A program made the translations under genes and the position numbers. Below are positions 1 to 8,986 of a stretch of DNA of 64,000 bases, piece after piece; the first letter of the stretch is position 1, and every line of letters starts with the position of its first letter. The stretch is from positions 682,001 to 746,000 of the forward strand of contig NZ_PJBE01000013.1 in assembly GCF_002836205.1 (NCBI RefSeq), in the 5' to 3' direction. The notes beneath the pieces were generated by a model. The model was not told where the DNA came from. It did not search any database and saw only the letters and a list, made by a program, of their open reading frames with translations. The DNA comes from Shewanella sp. Choline-02u-19 (GTDB lineage: Bacteria; Pseudomonadota; Gammaproteobacteria; Enterobacterales; Shewanellaceae).

Positions 1-371
1 AAAAAGTAATAGATCATTATGAGAATCCACGCAACGTTGGTTCGTTTGATAAAAACGACACCTCAGTTGTCACTGGAATGGTCGGTGCACCTGCCTGTGG
101 CGATGTAATGAAGCTACAACTGCGCATTAATGATAATGGGATTATCGAAGATGCTAAGTTTAAGACATACGGTTGCGGCAGCGCAATAGCGTCTAGTTCA
201 TTAGTCACTGAATGGGTAAAAGGCAAAACAGTTGAAGAAGCCGGTGCAATTAAAAACACCGACATTGCTGAAGAGCTTGCGTTACCACCTGTGAAAATTC
301 ATTGTTCGATTTTGGCTGAAGATGCCATTAAAGCTGCTCTGGATGAGTATAAAACAAAGCAATCGAAGTAA
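1..371 (+). CDS. iscU: Fe-S cluster assembly scaffold IscU (5' end cut off by window)
   Basis: Scaffold on which IscS and partners build [2Fe-2S] clusters before HscBA-assisted transfer. The reading frame is open from base 3; the first visible residues (KVIDHYENPRNVGSFDK) match the IscU N-terminus, so only about five residues are missing. The three cluster-ligand cysteines are visible (PACGD, YGCGS, IHCS), as is the LPPVK motif that the chaperone HscA recognises, just before the third cysteine. The next gene, iscA, starts 14 bases after the stop behind a GGAG ribosome site, as in the isc operon. An internal ATG at 78 is not the true start, because the upstream residues are conserved. Family knowledge: essential cytosolic ISC scaffold of about 128 aa. 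Confidence 0.95.
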   Translation, partial: KVIDHYENPRNVGSFDKNDTSVVTGMVGAPACGDVMKLQLRINDNGIIEDAKFKTYGCGSAIASSSLVTEWVKGKTVEEAGAIKNTDIAEELALPPVKIHCSILAEDAIKAALDEYKTKQSK

Positions 372-385
372 TACCTGGAGTTAAG

Positions 386-709
386 ATGGCAATTAGTATC
401 ACTCCCGCAGCGGCAGACCGAGTTAAGAGCTTTCTGGTTAGCCGCGGCAAAGGTCTAGGCTTACGTTTAGGGCTAAAAACATCAGGCTGTTCTGGTATGG
501 CTTACATACTGGAGTTTGTTGATGACTTGAATGATGACGATGAACTATATGATATCGATGGTGTAAAGATCATCATTGATGCTAAGAGTTTTATCTATCT
601 TCAAGGGATTGAGTTGGACTTCATTAAAGAAGGCCTTAACGAAGGTTTCCAATTTAACAACCCTAATGCGAAAGGTGAATGTGGTTGCGGTGAAAGTTTT
701 ACCGTATAA
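386..709 (+). CDS. iscA: Iron-sulfur carrier protein IscA
   Basis: A-type Fe-S carrier thought to accept clusters from IscU and pass them to apoproteins. At 107 aa it has the usual length. The three conserved cysteines are present: one in the SGCSG motif near residue 35 and two in the C-terminal GECGCGESF motif. It lies between iscU and hscB in the standard isc order and has a GGAG ribosome site a few bases before the ATG. Nothing is unusual. The position inside the operon separates it from the paralogues ErpA and SufA. Confidence 0.95.
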   Translation: MAISITPAAADRVKSFLVSRGKGLGLRLGLKTSGCSGMAYILEFVDDLNDDDELYDIDGVKIIIDAKSFIYLQGIELDFIKEGLNEGFQFNNPNAKGECGCGESFTV

Positions 710-726
710 GCTTTGAAAGTTAAACT

Positions 727-1251
727 ATGAATTATTTTGAGCTGTTTAGTTTATCTCCTTCCTATGATGTCGACACCGCCATCCTTGCAGAGCGCTATCG
801 CGATCTGCAAAGGGCGGTTCATCCCGACAAATTTGCTAACGCAAGTGAACAAGATAAACGCTTGTCAGTACAACGTACTGCACAAATCAATGATGCCTTT
901 CAAACATTGAAAAACCCAATCCAACGCGCTGAGCACTTATTGGCCCTTAAAGGGTTAGAGTTGAGTCACGAGTCTACTACGCTTAAAGATACTCAATTTT
1001 TAATGCAGCAGATCGAATGGCGAGAATCTCTTGAAGAGATTGGCGATAGTGATGATCCTGAAGCGGAAATAGAAGGGCTTTATGCTTCTTTTGATGCGTT
1101 TGCAAAGCCGATCACAGCAGCGCTAAAAGTGTTACTGCTGAGTGATTTGGAATCTGATCATTTGCAGGCAGCGGACCAAATTCGTAAACTTAAGTTTATG
1201 GCAAAATTACAAGACGAGTTGGCAAGAGTGGAAGACGCGCTCTTAGATTAG
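727..1251 (+). CDS. hscB: Co-chaperone HscB (J-domain protein of the ISC system)
   Basis: J-domain co-chaperone that delivers IscU to HscA and stimulates its ATPase. The N-terminal J-domain carries the HPD tripeptide in AVHPDKF (about residues 35-37), and the C-terminal half is the helical domain that binds IscU. At 174 aa it matches the family (about 171 aa). It follows iscA by 17 bases and precedes hscA, so it sits in the isc operon. The 72-bp gap before hscA includes a T-rich stretch but no clear terminator. Confidence 0.95.
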   Translation: MNYFELFSLSPSYDVDTAILAERYRDLQRAVHPDKFANASEQDKRLSVQRTAQINDAFQTLKNPIQRAEHLLALKGLELSHESTTLKDTQFLMQQIEWRESLEEIGDSDDPEAEIEGLYASFDAFAKPITAALKVLLLSDLESDHLQAADQIRKLKFMAKLQDELARVEDALLD

Positions 1252-1323
1252 CCCGCTGGTTTTTATTTTATAATTCTGTTGGCTCAATAACCTTGAGCCA
1301 ACATTTTTTTAAGTTGGATATAT

Positions 1324-3186
1324 ATGGCACTTTTGCAGATAGCAGAGCCTGGACTGACCGCAGCTCCCCACCAACACCGTCTCGCAGTGGGCATTGATTT
1401 AGGCACAACCAACTCTCTTGTTGCTGCCGTTCGAAGCGGCGTGGCTGGCACCTTAGCAGATGAGAGCAATCTTCATTCATTGCCGTCAGTTGTTCGATAT
1501 ACCCAAGATGCAATCTTTGTTGGACGTGAAGCTGAAGCGTTTTCAGCTCAAGACCCACAAAACACCATTGTGTCGGTTAAGCGTTTCATGGGCCGTAGCC
1601 TAGAAGATATTAAATCTGGTAGCCAAACGTTCCCTTATGCTTTTGAAGCGAGTGAGCACGGGCTGCCTATCTTTGTAACACCTCAGGGTAAAGTTAACCC
1701 TGTACAAGTTTCTGCAGAAATCTTAAGACCGCTGGTCCAGCGTGCTGAAGCGTCACTTGGCGGTACCTTAGAAGGCGTGGTGATTACCGTGCCGGCCTAT
1801 TTTGATGATGCACAGCGTCAAGGTACTAAAGATGCAGCTTCATTAATTGGTGTTAAAGTGCTGCGCTTATTAAATGAACCGACGGCAGCGGCAATCGCTT
1901 ATGGATTGGACTCAGGTAAAGAGGGAATCATTGCTGTTTATGATCTCGGCGGCGGCACATTCGATATCTCTATTCTTCGTTTGAACAAAGGGGTATTTGA
2001 AGTATTAGCAACGGGTGGCGACTCTGCGCTCGGTGGCGATGATTTTGACCATATGCTACAAAGTTACTTCCAGCAGGAGTGGTCACTAGCAGAAATTAGT
2101 GCGAGCTTAAGTCGTAAATTGCTAATAGAAGCTCGTCGCGTTAAAGAAGCATTAACGGATAGCGATACCACGACGGCAAGCGTTGTCGATGATAATGGAT
2201 TTGAGCTGTCGTTAACGGTTTCTCGTGCGACTTTTGACGGCATGATCAGCAAGCTAGTGAAGAAAACTGTTTCAAGTTGTCGTCGTGCACTGCGCGATGC
2301 TGATGTGAGCAAGGAAGACGTGTTGGAAGCGGTCATGGTAGGTGGTTCAACTCGAGTACCATTGGTTCGAGAAGAAGTGGCTAATTTCTTCGGGAAAAGT
2401 CCTTTGACATCAATTGACCCTGACCGTGTTGTCGCTATTGGTGCAGGTATTCAAGCTGATATTTTAGTGGGTAATAAGCCTGAATCAGATTTGCTACTAT
2501 TAGATGTTATTCCGCTATCATTAGGCGTTGAAACCATGGGCGGATTGGTTGAAAAGGTGGTGTCTCGTAATACCACTATTCCAGTGGCTCGTGCTCAAGA
2601 GTTTACCACTTTTAAAGATGGTCAAACTGCCATGGCATTTCATGTAGTGCAAGGCGAACGAGAACTCGTTGCTGATTGTCGCTCATTGGCTAAATTTACG
2701 CTTAACGGGATCCCGCCATTAGCCGCAGGGGCTGCTCATATTCGTGTGACATTCCAAGTCGATGCGGATGGATTGCTTAGTGTTACGGCAATGGAGAAGT
2801 CCACAGGCGTTAAAACGAGCATTCAGGTTAAGCCGTCATTTGGTTTATCGGATACTGAAATCGGCGCGATGCTACGAGATTCAATGGCAAATGCGGAGGA
2901 AGATATTACCCGCCGTATGTTAGCTGAAAAACAGGTCGAAGCTGCGAGAGTATTAGAATCACTTAATGCCGCTCTGAGCAAAGATAGTCAACTGCTCACG
3001 GCTGATGAACTCGTTTCAATTAAGCACTTTATGGCTTCGTTAGCGCAGCTAGCGAGTGAACAAGACACCGATGCTATCGAAAAAGCAATCGAAGCATTAG
3101 ATACCGTAACGCAGGATTTTGCTGCTAAGCGTATGGATAATTCAATCAAACTGGCACTCAAAGGCCAGTCCGTTGACAATATATAG
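1324..3186 (+). CDS. hscA: Fe-S assembly chaperone HscA (Hsp70 family)
   Basis: Specialised Hsp70 that uses ATP to release clusters from IscU (LPPVK motif) to acceptors. The nucleotide-binding domain shows the phosphate-1 motif GIDLGTTNSLVA (about residues 24-35), a phosphate-2 motif DLGGGTFDIS near residue 210 and the adenosine motif VMVGGSTRVP near residue 340. The substrate-binding domain follows, with an alpha-helical lid at the C-terminus. The 620-aa length is normal. fdx starts 8 bases after the stop, so the two are co-transcribed. The N-terminal extension before GIDLGTT (about 20 residues) is typical for HscA and separates it from DnaK. Confidence 0.96.
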   Translation: MALLQIAEPGLTAAPHQHRLAVGIDLGTTNSLVAAVRSGVAGTLADESNLHSLPSVVRYTQDAIFVGREAEAFSAQDPQNTIVSVKRFMGRSLEDIKSGSQTFPYAFEASEHGLPIFVTPQGKVNPVQVSAEILRPLVQRAEASLGGTLEGVVITVPAYFDDAQRQGTKDAASLIGVKVLRLLNEPTAAAIAYGLDSGKEGIIAVYDLGGGTFDISILRLNKGVFEVLATGGDSALGGDDFDHMLQSYFQQEWSLAEISASLSRKLLIEARRVKEALTDSDTTTASVVDDNGFELSLTVSRATFDGMISKLVKKTVSSCRRALRDADVSKEDVLEAVMVGGSTRVPLVREEVANFFGKSPLTSIDPDRVVAIGAGIQADILVGNKPESDLLLLDVIPLSLGVETMGGLVEKVVSRNTTIPVARAQEFTTFKDGQTAMAFHVVQGERELVADCRSLAKFTLNGIPPLAAGAAHIRVTFQVDADGLLSVTAMEKSTGVKTSIQVKPSFGLSDTEIGAMLRDSMANAEEDITRRMLAEKQVEAARVLESLNAALSKDSQLLTADELVSIKHFMASLAQLASEQDTDAIEKAIEALDTVTQDFAAKRMDNSIKLALKGQSVDNI

Positions 3187-3194
3187 GTCCCAAT

Positions 3195-3533
3195 ATGCCA
3201 CAAATAGTATTTTTACCGCATGAAGAATTATGCCCAGATGGTGCAGTTGTAGAAGCCAATGAAGGTGAAACGGTATTAGACGTTGCTTTGCGTAACGGTA
3301 TTTACATAGAACACGCTTGTGAGAAGTCTTGTGCTTGTACAACCTGTCACGTTGTTATCCGTGAAGGGTTTGATGAACTTGAACCAAGTGACGAACTGGA
3401 AGATGACATGCTTGATAAAGCATGGGGCTTAGAGCCTGAAAGCCGTCTTTCGTGCCAGTCTAAAGTGCCGGCATCTGATTTGGTTGTTGATATCCCGAAG
3501 TACACTATTAATATGGTGAGTGAAAGTCAGTAG
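3195..3533 (+). CDS. fdx: [2Fe-2S] ferredoxin of the ISC system
   Basis: Adrenodoxin-type ferredoxin that supplies electrons for cluster assembly. The cluster ligands are readable: three cysteines in ACEKSCACTTCH (about residues 42-51) and the fourth in SRLSCQSK near residue 87. The N-terminal PQIVFLPHEELCPDG is characteristic of isc-associated Fdx. At 112 aa it matches the E. coli protein. A strong terminator follows, which ends the isc operon before the detached iscX. Confidence 0.95.
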   Translation: MPQIVFLPHEELCPDGAVVEANEGETVLDVALRNGIYIEHACEKSCACTTCHVVIREGFDELEPSDELEDDMLDKAWGLEPESRLSCQSKVPASDLVVDIPKYTINMVSESQ

Positions 3534-3553
3534 GCTGTCACTACAAAATATAA

Positions 3554-3581
3554 ACCAGTAGCTTGTCTACTGGTTTTTTTT
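3554..3581 (+). terminator. Rho-independent terminator after fdx
   Basis: An 8-bp stem (ACCAGTAG/CTACTGGT) with a 4-nt loop is followed by a run of T. It lies 20 bases after the fdx stop and separates the isc operon from the repeat element and iscX. Confidence 0.8.
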
Positions 3582-3592
3582 GCAAAAAGTTA

Positions 3593-3858
3593 AGGGGCTT
3601 TTGATCTTTCACGGTTGTTTTTGCCGCAGTTTATTGGCTATTTTGACAAGGCGGAGGCTATGTCGTTTAGTCATTCTCCACAAATAGCCTACAACACAGT
3701 AAAAATAGCCAAGAAGCGCGGCCCTTCGGGTCCGTTTCAATACTTTTAGTCTTTTATGGCTAGAATGCGTTACGAGCTTTTCGCTTAGCCAGCTAAGCAT
3801 CATCGCTCAAGCCTTGTACTAAAAAACAAAAACTAAGCTCGAAAGATCAAGAGCCCCT
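3593..3858. repeat. 266-bp inverted-repeat (MITE-like) element
   Basis: The two ends form an 18-bp near-perfect inverted repeat: AGGGGCTTTTGATCTTTC at 3593-3610, and its complement with one mismatch at 3841-3858. The interior has no convincing gene; its longest open frame runs on the minus strand without a ribosome site. A further internal GC-rich hairpin lies around 3716-3735. The structure, size and intergenic position between fdx and iscX fit a non-autonomous miniature element or a genus-specific interspersed repeat. I see no clear target-site duplication. Copy number elsewhere cannot be judged from this window. Confidence 0.55.
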
Positions 3859-3935
3859 AGTATTAATGCCACAATTTCCTTCACCATAAAGAGTTTGGTT
3901 TATACTTAGATCATGTTGAATCGTTGGAGTCGGAT

Positions 3936-4133
3936 ATGGTACTTAAATGGATTGATTCGCAAGAGATCGCATTAGCGCTACTGGAAAATTATCCAGATGT
4001 TAACCCTGAATCTATTCGATTTACCGAACTATGTGATTGGGTGATAAAGCTTGAAACATTTGAAGACGATCCGGACCATTGTAATGAACGTATTTTAGAA
4101 GCAATTCAAGCTCACTGGATTGATGAAAAGTGA
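3936..4133 (+). CDS. iscX: Fe-S assembly adaptor IscX (YfhJ)
   Basis: Small acidic protein that binds IscS and iron and modulates cluster formation. The 65-aa product (LKWIDSQEIALAL near the start, DDPDHCNERILEAI near the end) matches the YfhJ/IscX family in length and pattern. I start it at the ATG at 3936, not the in-frame TTG at 3924, because GGAG lies 7 bases upstream of the ATG and the family begins M-x-LKW. It is separated from fdx by a terminator and the inverted-repeat element, so it probably uses its own promoter here. Confidence 0.9.
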   Translation: MVLKWIDSQEIALALLENYPDVNPESIRFTELCDWVIKLETFEDDPDHCNERILEAIQAHWIDEK

Positions 4134-4213
4134 GACTAATTGTCATTACTTGTTCAAGCTGTTGTGATCTAAATCATGTAAGTTGACATCTAATAAGTGA
4201 AATAAACGTAGGA

Positions 4214-4227
4214 TTGATCAACATCAA
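4214..4227. promoter_or_regulatory. FNR/EtrA-type binding site
   Basis: TTGATCAACATCAA matches the FNR consensus TTGAT-N4-ATCAA exactly. It lies 105 bases upstream of the small membrane protein at 4332. A class II activator site here would put transcription start near 4262, leaving a 70-nt leader. A weaker CRP/FNR-like sequence (TGTGATCTAAATCATG) lies near 4164. Activation rather than repression is inference. Confidence 0.6.
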
Positions 4228-4331
4228 GTTCACCTTCCGTGTTTGATTTTAGGCTTACATCACTGTTATGACTTTACTACGCAAAGTGGTAAAAGTGATA
4301 TGTTTCAGCCATTCATCAAAGGAACGTCAAT

Positions 4332-4502
4332 ATGAGCAAGTTTCTAATACTCACCTTATCATTACTCACTCCAACCTTAGCATTTGCACATGAAGGTCAT
4401 GGCGGCGTTGGGTTGTTTCATCACTTTATGGATATTGCACCCGCACTGGCATTGTTAGTTGTGATTGCCGCAGGCTTTATATGGGTGAAAAAGCACAAGT
4501 AA
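4332..4502 (+). CDS. Small His-rich exported or membrane protein, 56 aa
   Basis: Short gene with good coding signs: an AAAGGA ribosome site 8 bases before the ATG, an N-terminal signal-like hydrophobic stretch ending in AFA, a short histidine-rich segment (HEGHGGVGLFHH), then a single hydrophobic helix (APALALLVVIAAGFIWV) and a basic tail (KKHK). The predicted form is a small inner-membrane protein, or a cleaved one with a periplasmic His-rich head. The histidines suggest metal contact, but that is inference; I do not recognise a named family. The upstream FNR-type site suggests control by oxygen. No gene follows on the same strand before ndk, which has its own promoter. Confidence 0.75.
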   Translation: MSKFLILTLSLLTPTLAFAHEGHGGVGLFHHFMDIAPALALLVVIAAGFIWVKKHK

Positions 4503-4645
4503 ATACTACTAATAGCGGCTTAACTCATCACTTAAATGATTAAATCAGAAGCCAATTTTTAAGGCATTCACTTATGAACTGTGATCTGATTGGCTTTTAT
4601 GCATTTCTAAATACGACTTATCTCTATTTGATAGCACTATAAGGG

Positions 4646-4674
4646 TAGGCAATTAGGCATTAATTTCGTATAAT
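4646..4674 (+). promoter_or_regulatory. Putative sigma-70 promoter of ndk
   Basis: A perfect -10 TATAAT at 4669-4674 lies 17 bases downstream of TAGGCA (4646-4651, four of six matches to the -35 consensus). Transcription would begin about 38 bases before the ndk ATG. Confidence 0.55.
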
Positions 4675-4718
4675 CCGCGCGAAATTAAAAACCCGTTTAT
4701 TTAAGAAGGAAGCTTTTC

Positions 4719-5150
4719 ATGGCTATCGAACGTACTTTTTCTATCATTAAGCCTGATGCTGTTGCAAAAAACCACATTGGCGCTATCTACAACCGTTTTG
4801 AAACTGCTGGCCTGAAAATCATCGCTTCTAAAATGGTTCACCTAAGCCAAGAACAAGCAGAAGGCTTTTACGCTGAGCACAGCGAACGTCCTTTCTTCGG
4901 TGCACTAGTTGCATTCATGACTTCTGGTCCTATCATGGTTCAGACTCTTGAAGGCGAAAATGCTGTTCTTGCACACCGTGAAATCTTAGGTGCTACTAAT
5001 CCAGCTGATGCTGCGGAAGGTACTATCCGTGCAGATTTCGCTGAAAGCATTGATGAGAACGCGGCACACGGTTCTGATTCAGTTGCATCTGCTGAGCGTG
5101 AAGTAGCATACTTCTTCAGCACTGAAGAGCTTTGCCCACGTACTCGTTAA
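4719..5150 (+). CDS. ndk: Nucleoside diphosphate kinase
   Basis: Transfers the terminal phosphate of nucleoside triphosphates to NDPs through a phosphohistidine intermediate, balancing (d)NTP pools. The N-terminus AIERTFSIIKPDAV is the family signature and the active-site histidine is in the motif NAAHGSDS (about residue 117). The length of 143 aa equals the E. coli enzyme. An AGAAGGAAG ribosome site precedes the ATG. It is a single-gene unit between its own promoter and a terminator. Confidence 0.97.
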   Translation: MAIERTFSIIKPDAVAKNHIGAIYNRFETAGLKIIASKMVHLSQEQAEGFYAEHSERPFFGALVAFMTSGPIMVQTLEGENAVLAHREILGATNPADAAEGTIRADFAESIDENAAHGSDSVASAEREVAYFFSTEELCPRTR

Positions 5151-5174
5151 TTTGAGACGTAGCTAAGATTTAAG

Positions 5175-5200
5175 AAAAGGAGCCTTATGGCTCCTTTTTT
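5175..5200 (+). terminator. Rho-independent terminator after ndk
   Basis: Stem AAAAGGAGCC/GGCTCCTTTT with a TTAT loop and a T-run, 25 bases after the ndk stop. Confidence 0.85.
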
Positions 5201-6187
5201 ATTTGTCGCTCAATAGTTTCAGCTGGGATACTACCTTTCAATGGCGGGTATAGCACCTTACTCAAGGTGACTGCTCATCCCCAGAGGTCGTGGCGGCAAA
5301 ATCAACCATTCAACCATTCAATCATTCAACTACCTAGCGGTTCATATATTACTCTGTTTTGGCTTCTGCTGGCTAAACCGTATCTATAACGTTCACCGGT
5401 TAAGCACGTATAGTATCAAAAAGCCTGTCCTTTCTCCTTTGACCTATGCATGTGGTTGAGGGGCTTATGTGTCCAAAATTAGAATAGGAAATCTTAAGGT
5501 AACAACGGATAAGGAGGCTTTATTGGTAACTGAGCAGTCAGCTTTGTTGAAGTAAGAGTGTCCGTGCTATTTCATATATTAAGAATGTAAAACAAAAGCA
5601 GCTTGATACTTAATATTAGTAATGTTTGATTTATTGGTTGTTAATATAAAACCGAGAGTGTCAACACTACTGATATTGCTGATACATTACCATGTGACTA
5701 GTATCCGTAATGTGTAAATTGTATCAGCTATGTATTTAACTTGTATCAATTATGTCTATTATTTGTATATTTATTTGTTTGTTGTAATGTTTGTGGTTTT
5801 AAGTTTTTACTTGTTCAAATGTTCTGTATGTAGCTGTCATATTTGTGTTATTTCGTTTTAATCTTTTAGATTAACAATTTGAATTGTTAATCTTAGGTTG
5901 CGATATAGTAATTCTAAACACTATTTTGTAACATCTGGTTGTATATTAACCTGCTTTTGGTTGTTTTATTTTAAGTCGATGATTTTATTTGTTTTTATAT
6001 CATTATTGTTCCGTTTGTTTTTTGTGATTTGTATCAATTTATATCATCTACGTTGTGTGTATGTAATAACTGTTGACACTATTGGTTATATTTAACAGTA
6101 TAAGGGATAAGAAATAACTTCTTATTAATAATAAAATAAAAAATATAACTATTTTCACACTTAGTGTTGAAATTTGAAGGGAAATAT
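5201..6187. other. Gene-free AT-rich region upstream of the TonB receptor
   Basis: Nearly 1 kb without a credible gene; the open frame at 5898-6095 lacks a ribosome site and has a low-complexity hydrophobic translation. Visible structure: short tandem CAACCATT-like repeats near 5299-5330; four copies of TGTATCA (minus strand at 5680-5686, plus strand at 5720-5726, 5742-5748 and 6030-6036); and AGTGTCAACACT at 5657-5668, a 5-2-5 inverted repeat, part of which recurs as TGTTGACACT at 6071-6080. This probably includes the regulatory region of the receptor gene that follows. No factor is assigned. Confidence 0.5.
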
Positions 6188-8956
6188 ATGAACTCAATGA
6201 CCTTAACTGCAAGTGCAATACGTAAAAGCTTTATTGCTATTGCTGCTAGTAGTGTTGCCTTATCTGGATTTGCTTTAGCAGAAGATGCTGCTGAAGGAAA
6301 TACAGCAGAAGAGAAAGTAGAACGAATTCAAGTTACCGGTTCACGTATTAAACGTGCAGATTTGGAAACATCTAGCCCAGTCACGGTTATTGATGCCTCT
6401 GCAATTCTTGCATCTGGCGCAACCTCTATTGATGACATACTGCAGCAAATGACGTCAACGGGCGGTGCGATGGTGAACGCGGCCGTTAACAACGGTTCAG
6501 GTGGTGATGCAAGTATCAACCTACGTGGTCTAGGTTCAAACCGTACTTTGGTGTTGGTCAATGGCCGTCGTATGATTGCATCAGGAACAGGCGCAGCATC
6601 AACTGTTGATTTGAATACCATTCCAGTATCGATGATCCAACGCGTTGAAGTGCTAAAAGATGGTGCTTCAGCTATTTATGGAACGGATGCCATCGCTGGC
6701 GTTGTTAACGTGATTTTGAAGCGTGATTTTGATGGCTTTGAAATGAACGTGCAAACAGGTATGTCAGGTCATGGGGATGCAGATGAATCAAGCATTGATT
6801 TTACAATAGGCAATACGTTCGATAAAGGTAACGTTGTCATCAATGCTCAGTACACTAAACGTGGTGAAGCTAGCCAAGCAGATCGTGATTTTTCTAATTG
6901 TCCAATCGCTGAAACAGGGGCTGCTGGAGATAAAAGTCTTTATTGTGGTGGTAGTTCATACGCACAAGGTGGACATGTCTGGGGAGACATGAACTTTGGT
7001 ATTACTCCGACAGGTCCTGATAAAGAGTATGCTATTGGTGATTCTGGTGAGTATGGTGAATACGTTGACAATGGCGAAGGCAAAGCAAAATTTAAATACT
7101 TTGATGGAAAATCCGAAGCTGATTTAAGTGGTCGTGGTGGTGAATACCATGATTTTAAAAATGATGATAAATATAACTACGCTAAAGATAGCTACTTATA
7201 TACTCCTATGGAGCGTTTGAACCTGTCTTTCTCTGGTACTTACGAGCTATCTGATACCATCACATTCTTCTCTGAGGCTATGTACTCTAAGCGTTGGTCT
7301 GAACAACAAATGGCTCCACAGCCAATTTGGAATAATTCTGCTTGGGAATATAAGCCTAAGGCAGCTGGCGGTTTCATGACCGATGACCTTCTTCCTTGGG
7401 TAAAAGCAGGTGAAGAATTAAGCTATGGTCGTCGTATGGTTGAATCAGGTTCTCGTGATTTCTCACAAGTTGTTGATACAGTTCGTGTTGTAGTTGGTCT
7501 AGAAGGTGAGTTTGCTAATGGTTGGACATGGGACGCCTCTTACAACAAAGGTAAGAACGATTCTGTAGACACCCTAGCTAACTTGCATAACATCGGTTCA
7601 ATCAATGACGCTGTTTTAGAAGGTGATTTTGACCCATTCCTTCAGTCTTCTTGGGAAGGCGAAAGCATTGCTCCATTTATTTACACTGAAGTAAATAGCG
7701 GTGGCAGTGAGTTAGATATTGCTTCAGCAACAATTTCTGGTGATATTGTTGATTTGCCAGCGGGTACTATGGGCTTTGCAGCGGGTTACGAATACCGTAA
7801 AGAATCTGCACATTACACGCCAGATTCACTAACTGCTCAAGGTTTAGCGAATGATCCACGTGTTGAAGCTACAGCTGGTTCTTTTGATGTTAATGAAGTT
7901 TATGCAGAAATTGCGATTCCATTACTAAGCGATTTACCATTAGCACAGCAAGTAGATTTAAGTGCAGCAATGCGTTATTTCGACTACAGCACATTTGGTT
8001 CTGATAATACTTGGAAAGTGGGTTTAACTTGGCGTGTATTTGATGACTTAATGATCCGTGGTGGTCAATCTACTGCATTCCGTGCACCAACAGTAGATGA
8101 GTTGTTTGGTGGTAAGTCTCCATCATTTGATCAAATTGTTCACCCTGCAACAGAGCAAACTCAAGCAGAAGTGACCGTTGGTGGTAACCCACTACTAACA
8201 CCAGAAGAAGCGGATATTACAACAGTTGGTTTAGTTTACTCGCCAAATTTTGTTGACGGTTTATCGTTCACTCTTGATTACTATGATATTGCAATCTCAA
8301 ACACAATTACTTCAGTTGATTCAAACTACATTGCTAATCAGTGTTTAGATGCAAACGGTAGCACGATCAATACAGGTACCGCTTTATGTCAAGCATCTAA
8401 TATCTCAATCGATGCTACAGGCCGTATTAAGTTTGATAATGGTTTACAAAACATTGGTGAAACTAACACTGCTGGTTACGATATCAATGTTGCTTACGCT
8501 TTCGAAGGCTTAGGACTAGATTGGAAAGCAGGTCTTGATACGTCGATTCTTGATAAATATGAAGAATTTGACCAAGACGGTAACGCTGTTGACTATAAAG
8601 GTTACATCACTGGTGGTGTAGGTGCTTACGCTGAGTTCAAAACAAACTTTAACTTAAAAGCGTCAGGCGATGATTGGTCTGCAACATACGAAGCGCGTTA
8701 TATCGACGGCATGGATTCATTTGCTTGTAAAGATGATACAGCAGGTTGTTATGCTCCTTCAGTTGACTCAATTGTTTATCATGATCTATCAGCAACGTAT
8801 GATGTAACAAATACAGTTCGTCTATCGGGCGGCGTTAACAACATTCTAGATGAAGAGCCACCGTACTACACTGGTAACAACGATTCAAATACCGATCCGT
8901 ACACTTATGATGTACTAGGTCGTTACTTCTTCGTAAGAGCAAGTGTTAAGTTCTAA
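6188..8956 (+). CDS. TonB-dependent outer-membrane receptor
   Basis: Outer-membrane gated transporter powered by TonB-ExbBD. The 922-aa product has a signal peptide (cleavage expected after GFALA, about residue 30), then the plug beginning ERIQVTGSRIKRADLETSSP, whose VTGSRI box is typical of large TonB receptors in Alteromonadales. Further plug motifs are LRGLGSNRTLVLVNGRR and DGASAIYGTDAIAGVVN. A long beta-barrel follows and ends in the aromatic residue phenylalanine, as expected for BAM-dependent assembly. The ATG at 6188 is chosen over an upstream in-frame start because GAAGGGA precedes it and the signal peptide begins there. No transport, siderophore or enzyme gene adjoins, so the substrate cannot be assigned; this subfamily often takes up peptides or oligosaccharides. 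Confidence 0.92.
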   Translation: MNSMTLTASAIRKSFIAIAASSVALSGFALAEDAAEGNTAEEKVERIQVTGSRIKRADLETSSPVTVIDASAILASGATSIDDILQQMTSTGGAMVNAAVNNGSGGDASINLRGLGSNRTLVLVNGRRMIASGTGAASTVDLNTIPVSMIQRVEVLKDGASAIYGTDAIAGVVNVILKRDFDGFEMNVQTGMSGHGDADESSIDFTIGNTFDKGNVVINAQYTKRGEASQADRDFSNCPIAETGAAGDKSLYCGGSSYAQGGHVWGDMNFGITPTGPDKEYAIGDSGEYGEYVDNGEGKAKFKYFDGKSEADLSGRGGEYHDFKNDDKYNYAKDSYLYTPMERLNLSFSGTYELSDTITFFSEAMYSKRWSEQQMAPQPIWNNSAWEYKPKAAGGFMTDDLLPWVKAGEELSYGRRMVESGSRDFSQVVDTVRVVVGLEGEFANGWTWDASYNKGKNDSVDTLANLHNIGSINDAVLEGDFDPFLQSSWEGESIAPFIYTEVNSGGSELDIASATISGDIVDLPAGTMGFAAGYEYRKESAHYTPDSLTAQGLANDPRVEATAGSFDVNEVYAEIAIPLLSDLPLAQQVDLSAAMRYFDYSTFGSDNTWKVGLTWRVFDDLMIRGGQSTAFRAPTVDELFGGKSPSFDQIVHPATEQTQAEVTVGGNPLLTPEEADITTVGLVYSPNFVDGLSFTLDYYDIAISNTITSVDSNYIANQCLDANGSTINTGTALCQASNISIDATGRIKFDNGLQNIGETNTAGYDINVAYAFEGLGLDWKAGLDTSILDKYEEFDQDGNAVDYKGYITGGVGAYAEFKTNFNLKASGDDWSATYEARYIDGMDSFACKDDTAGCYAPSVDSIVYHDLSATYDVTNTVRLSGGVNNILDEEPPYYTGNNDSNTDPYTYDVLGRYFFVRASVKF

Positions 8957-8986
8957 AAATAGTTATTTAAGTAAGATTTAGACATT

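Noticed and set aside
5898..6095. 65-aa protein upstream of the TonB receptor
   Set aside because: Phe/Leu-rich translation of AT-rich DNA, no ribosome site, no recognisable family.
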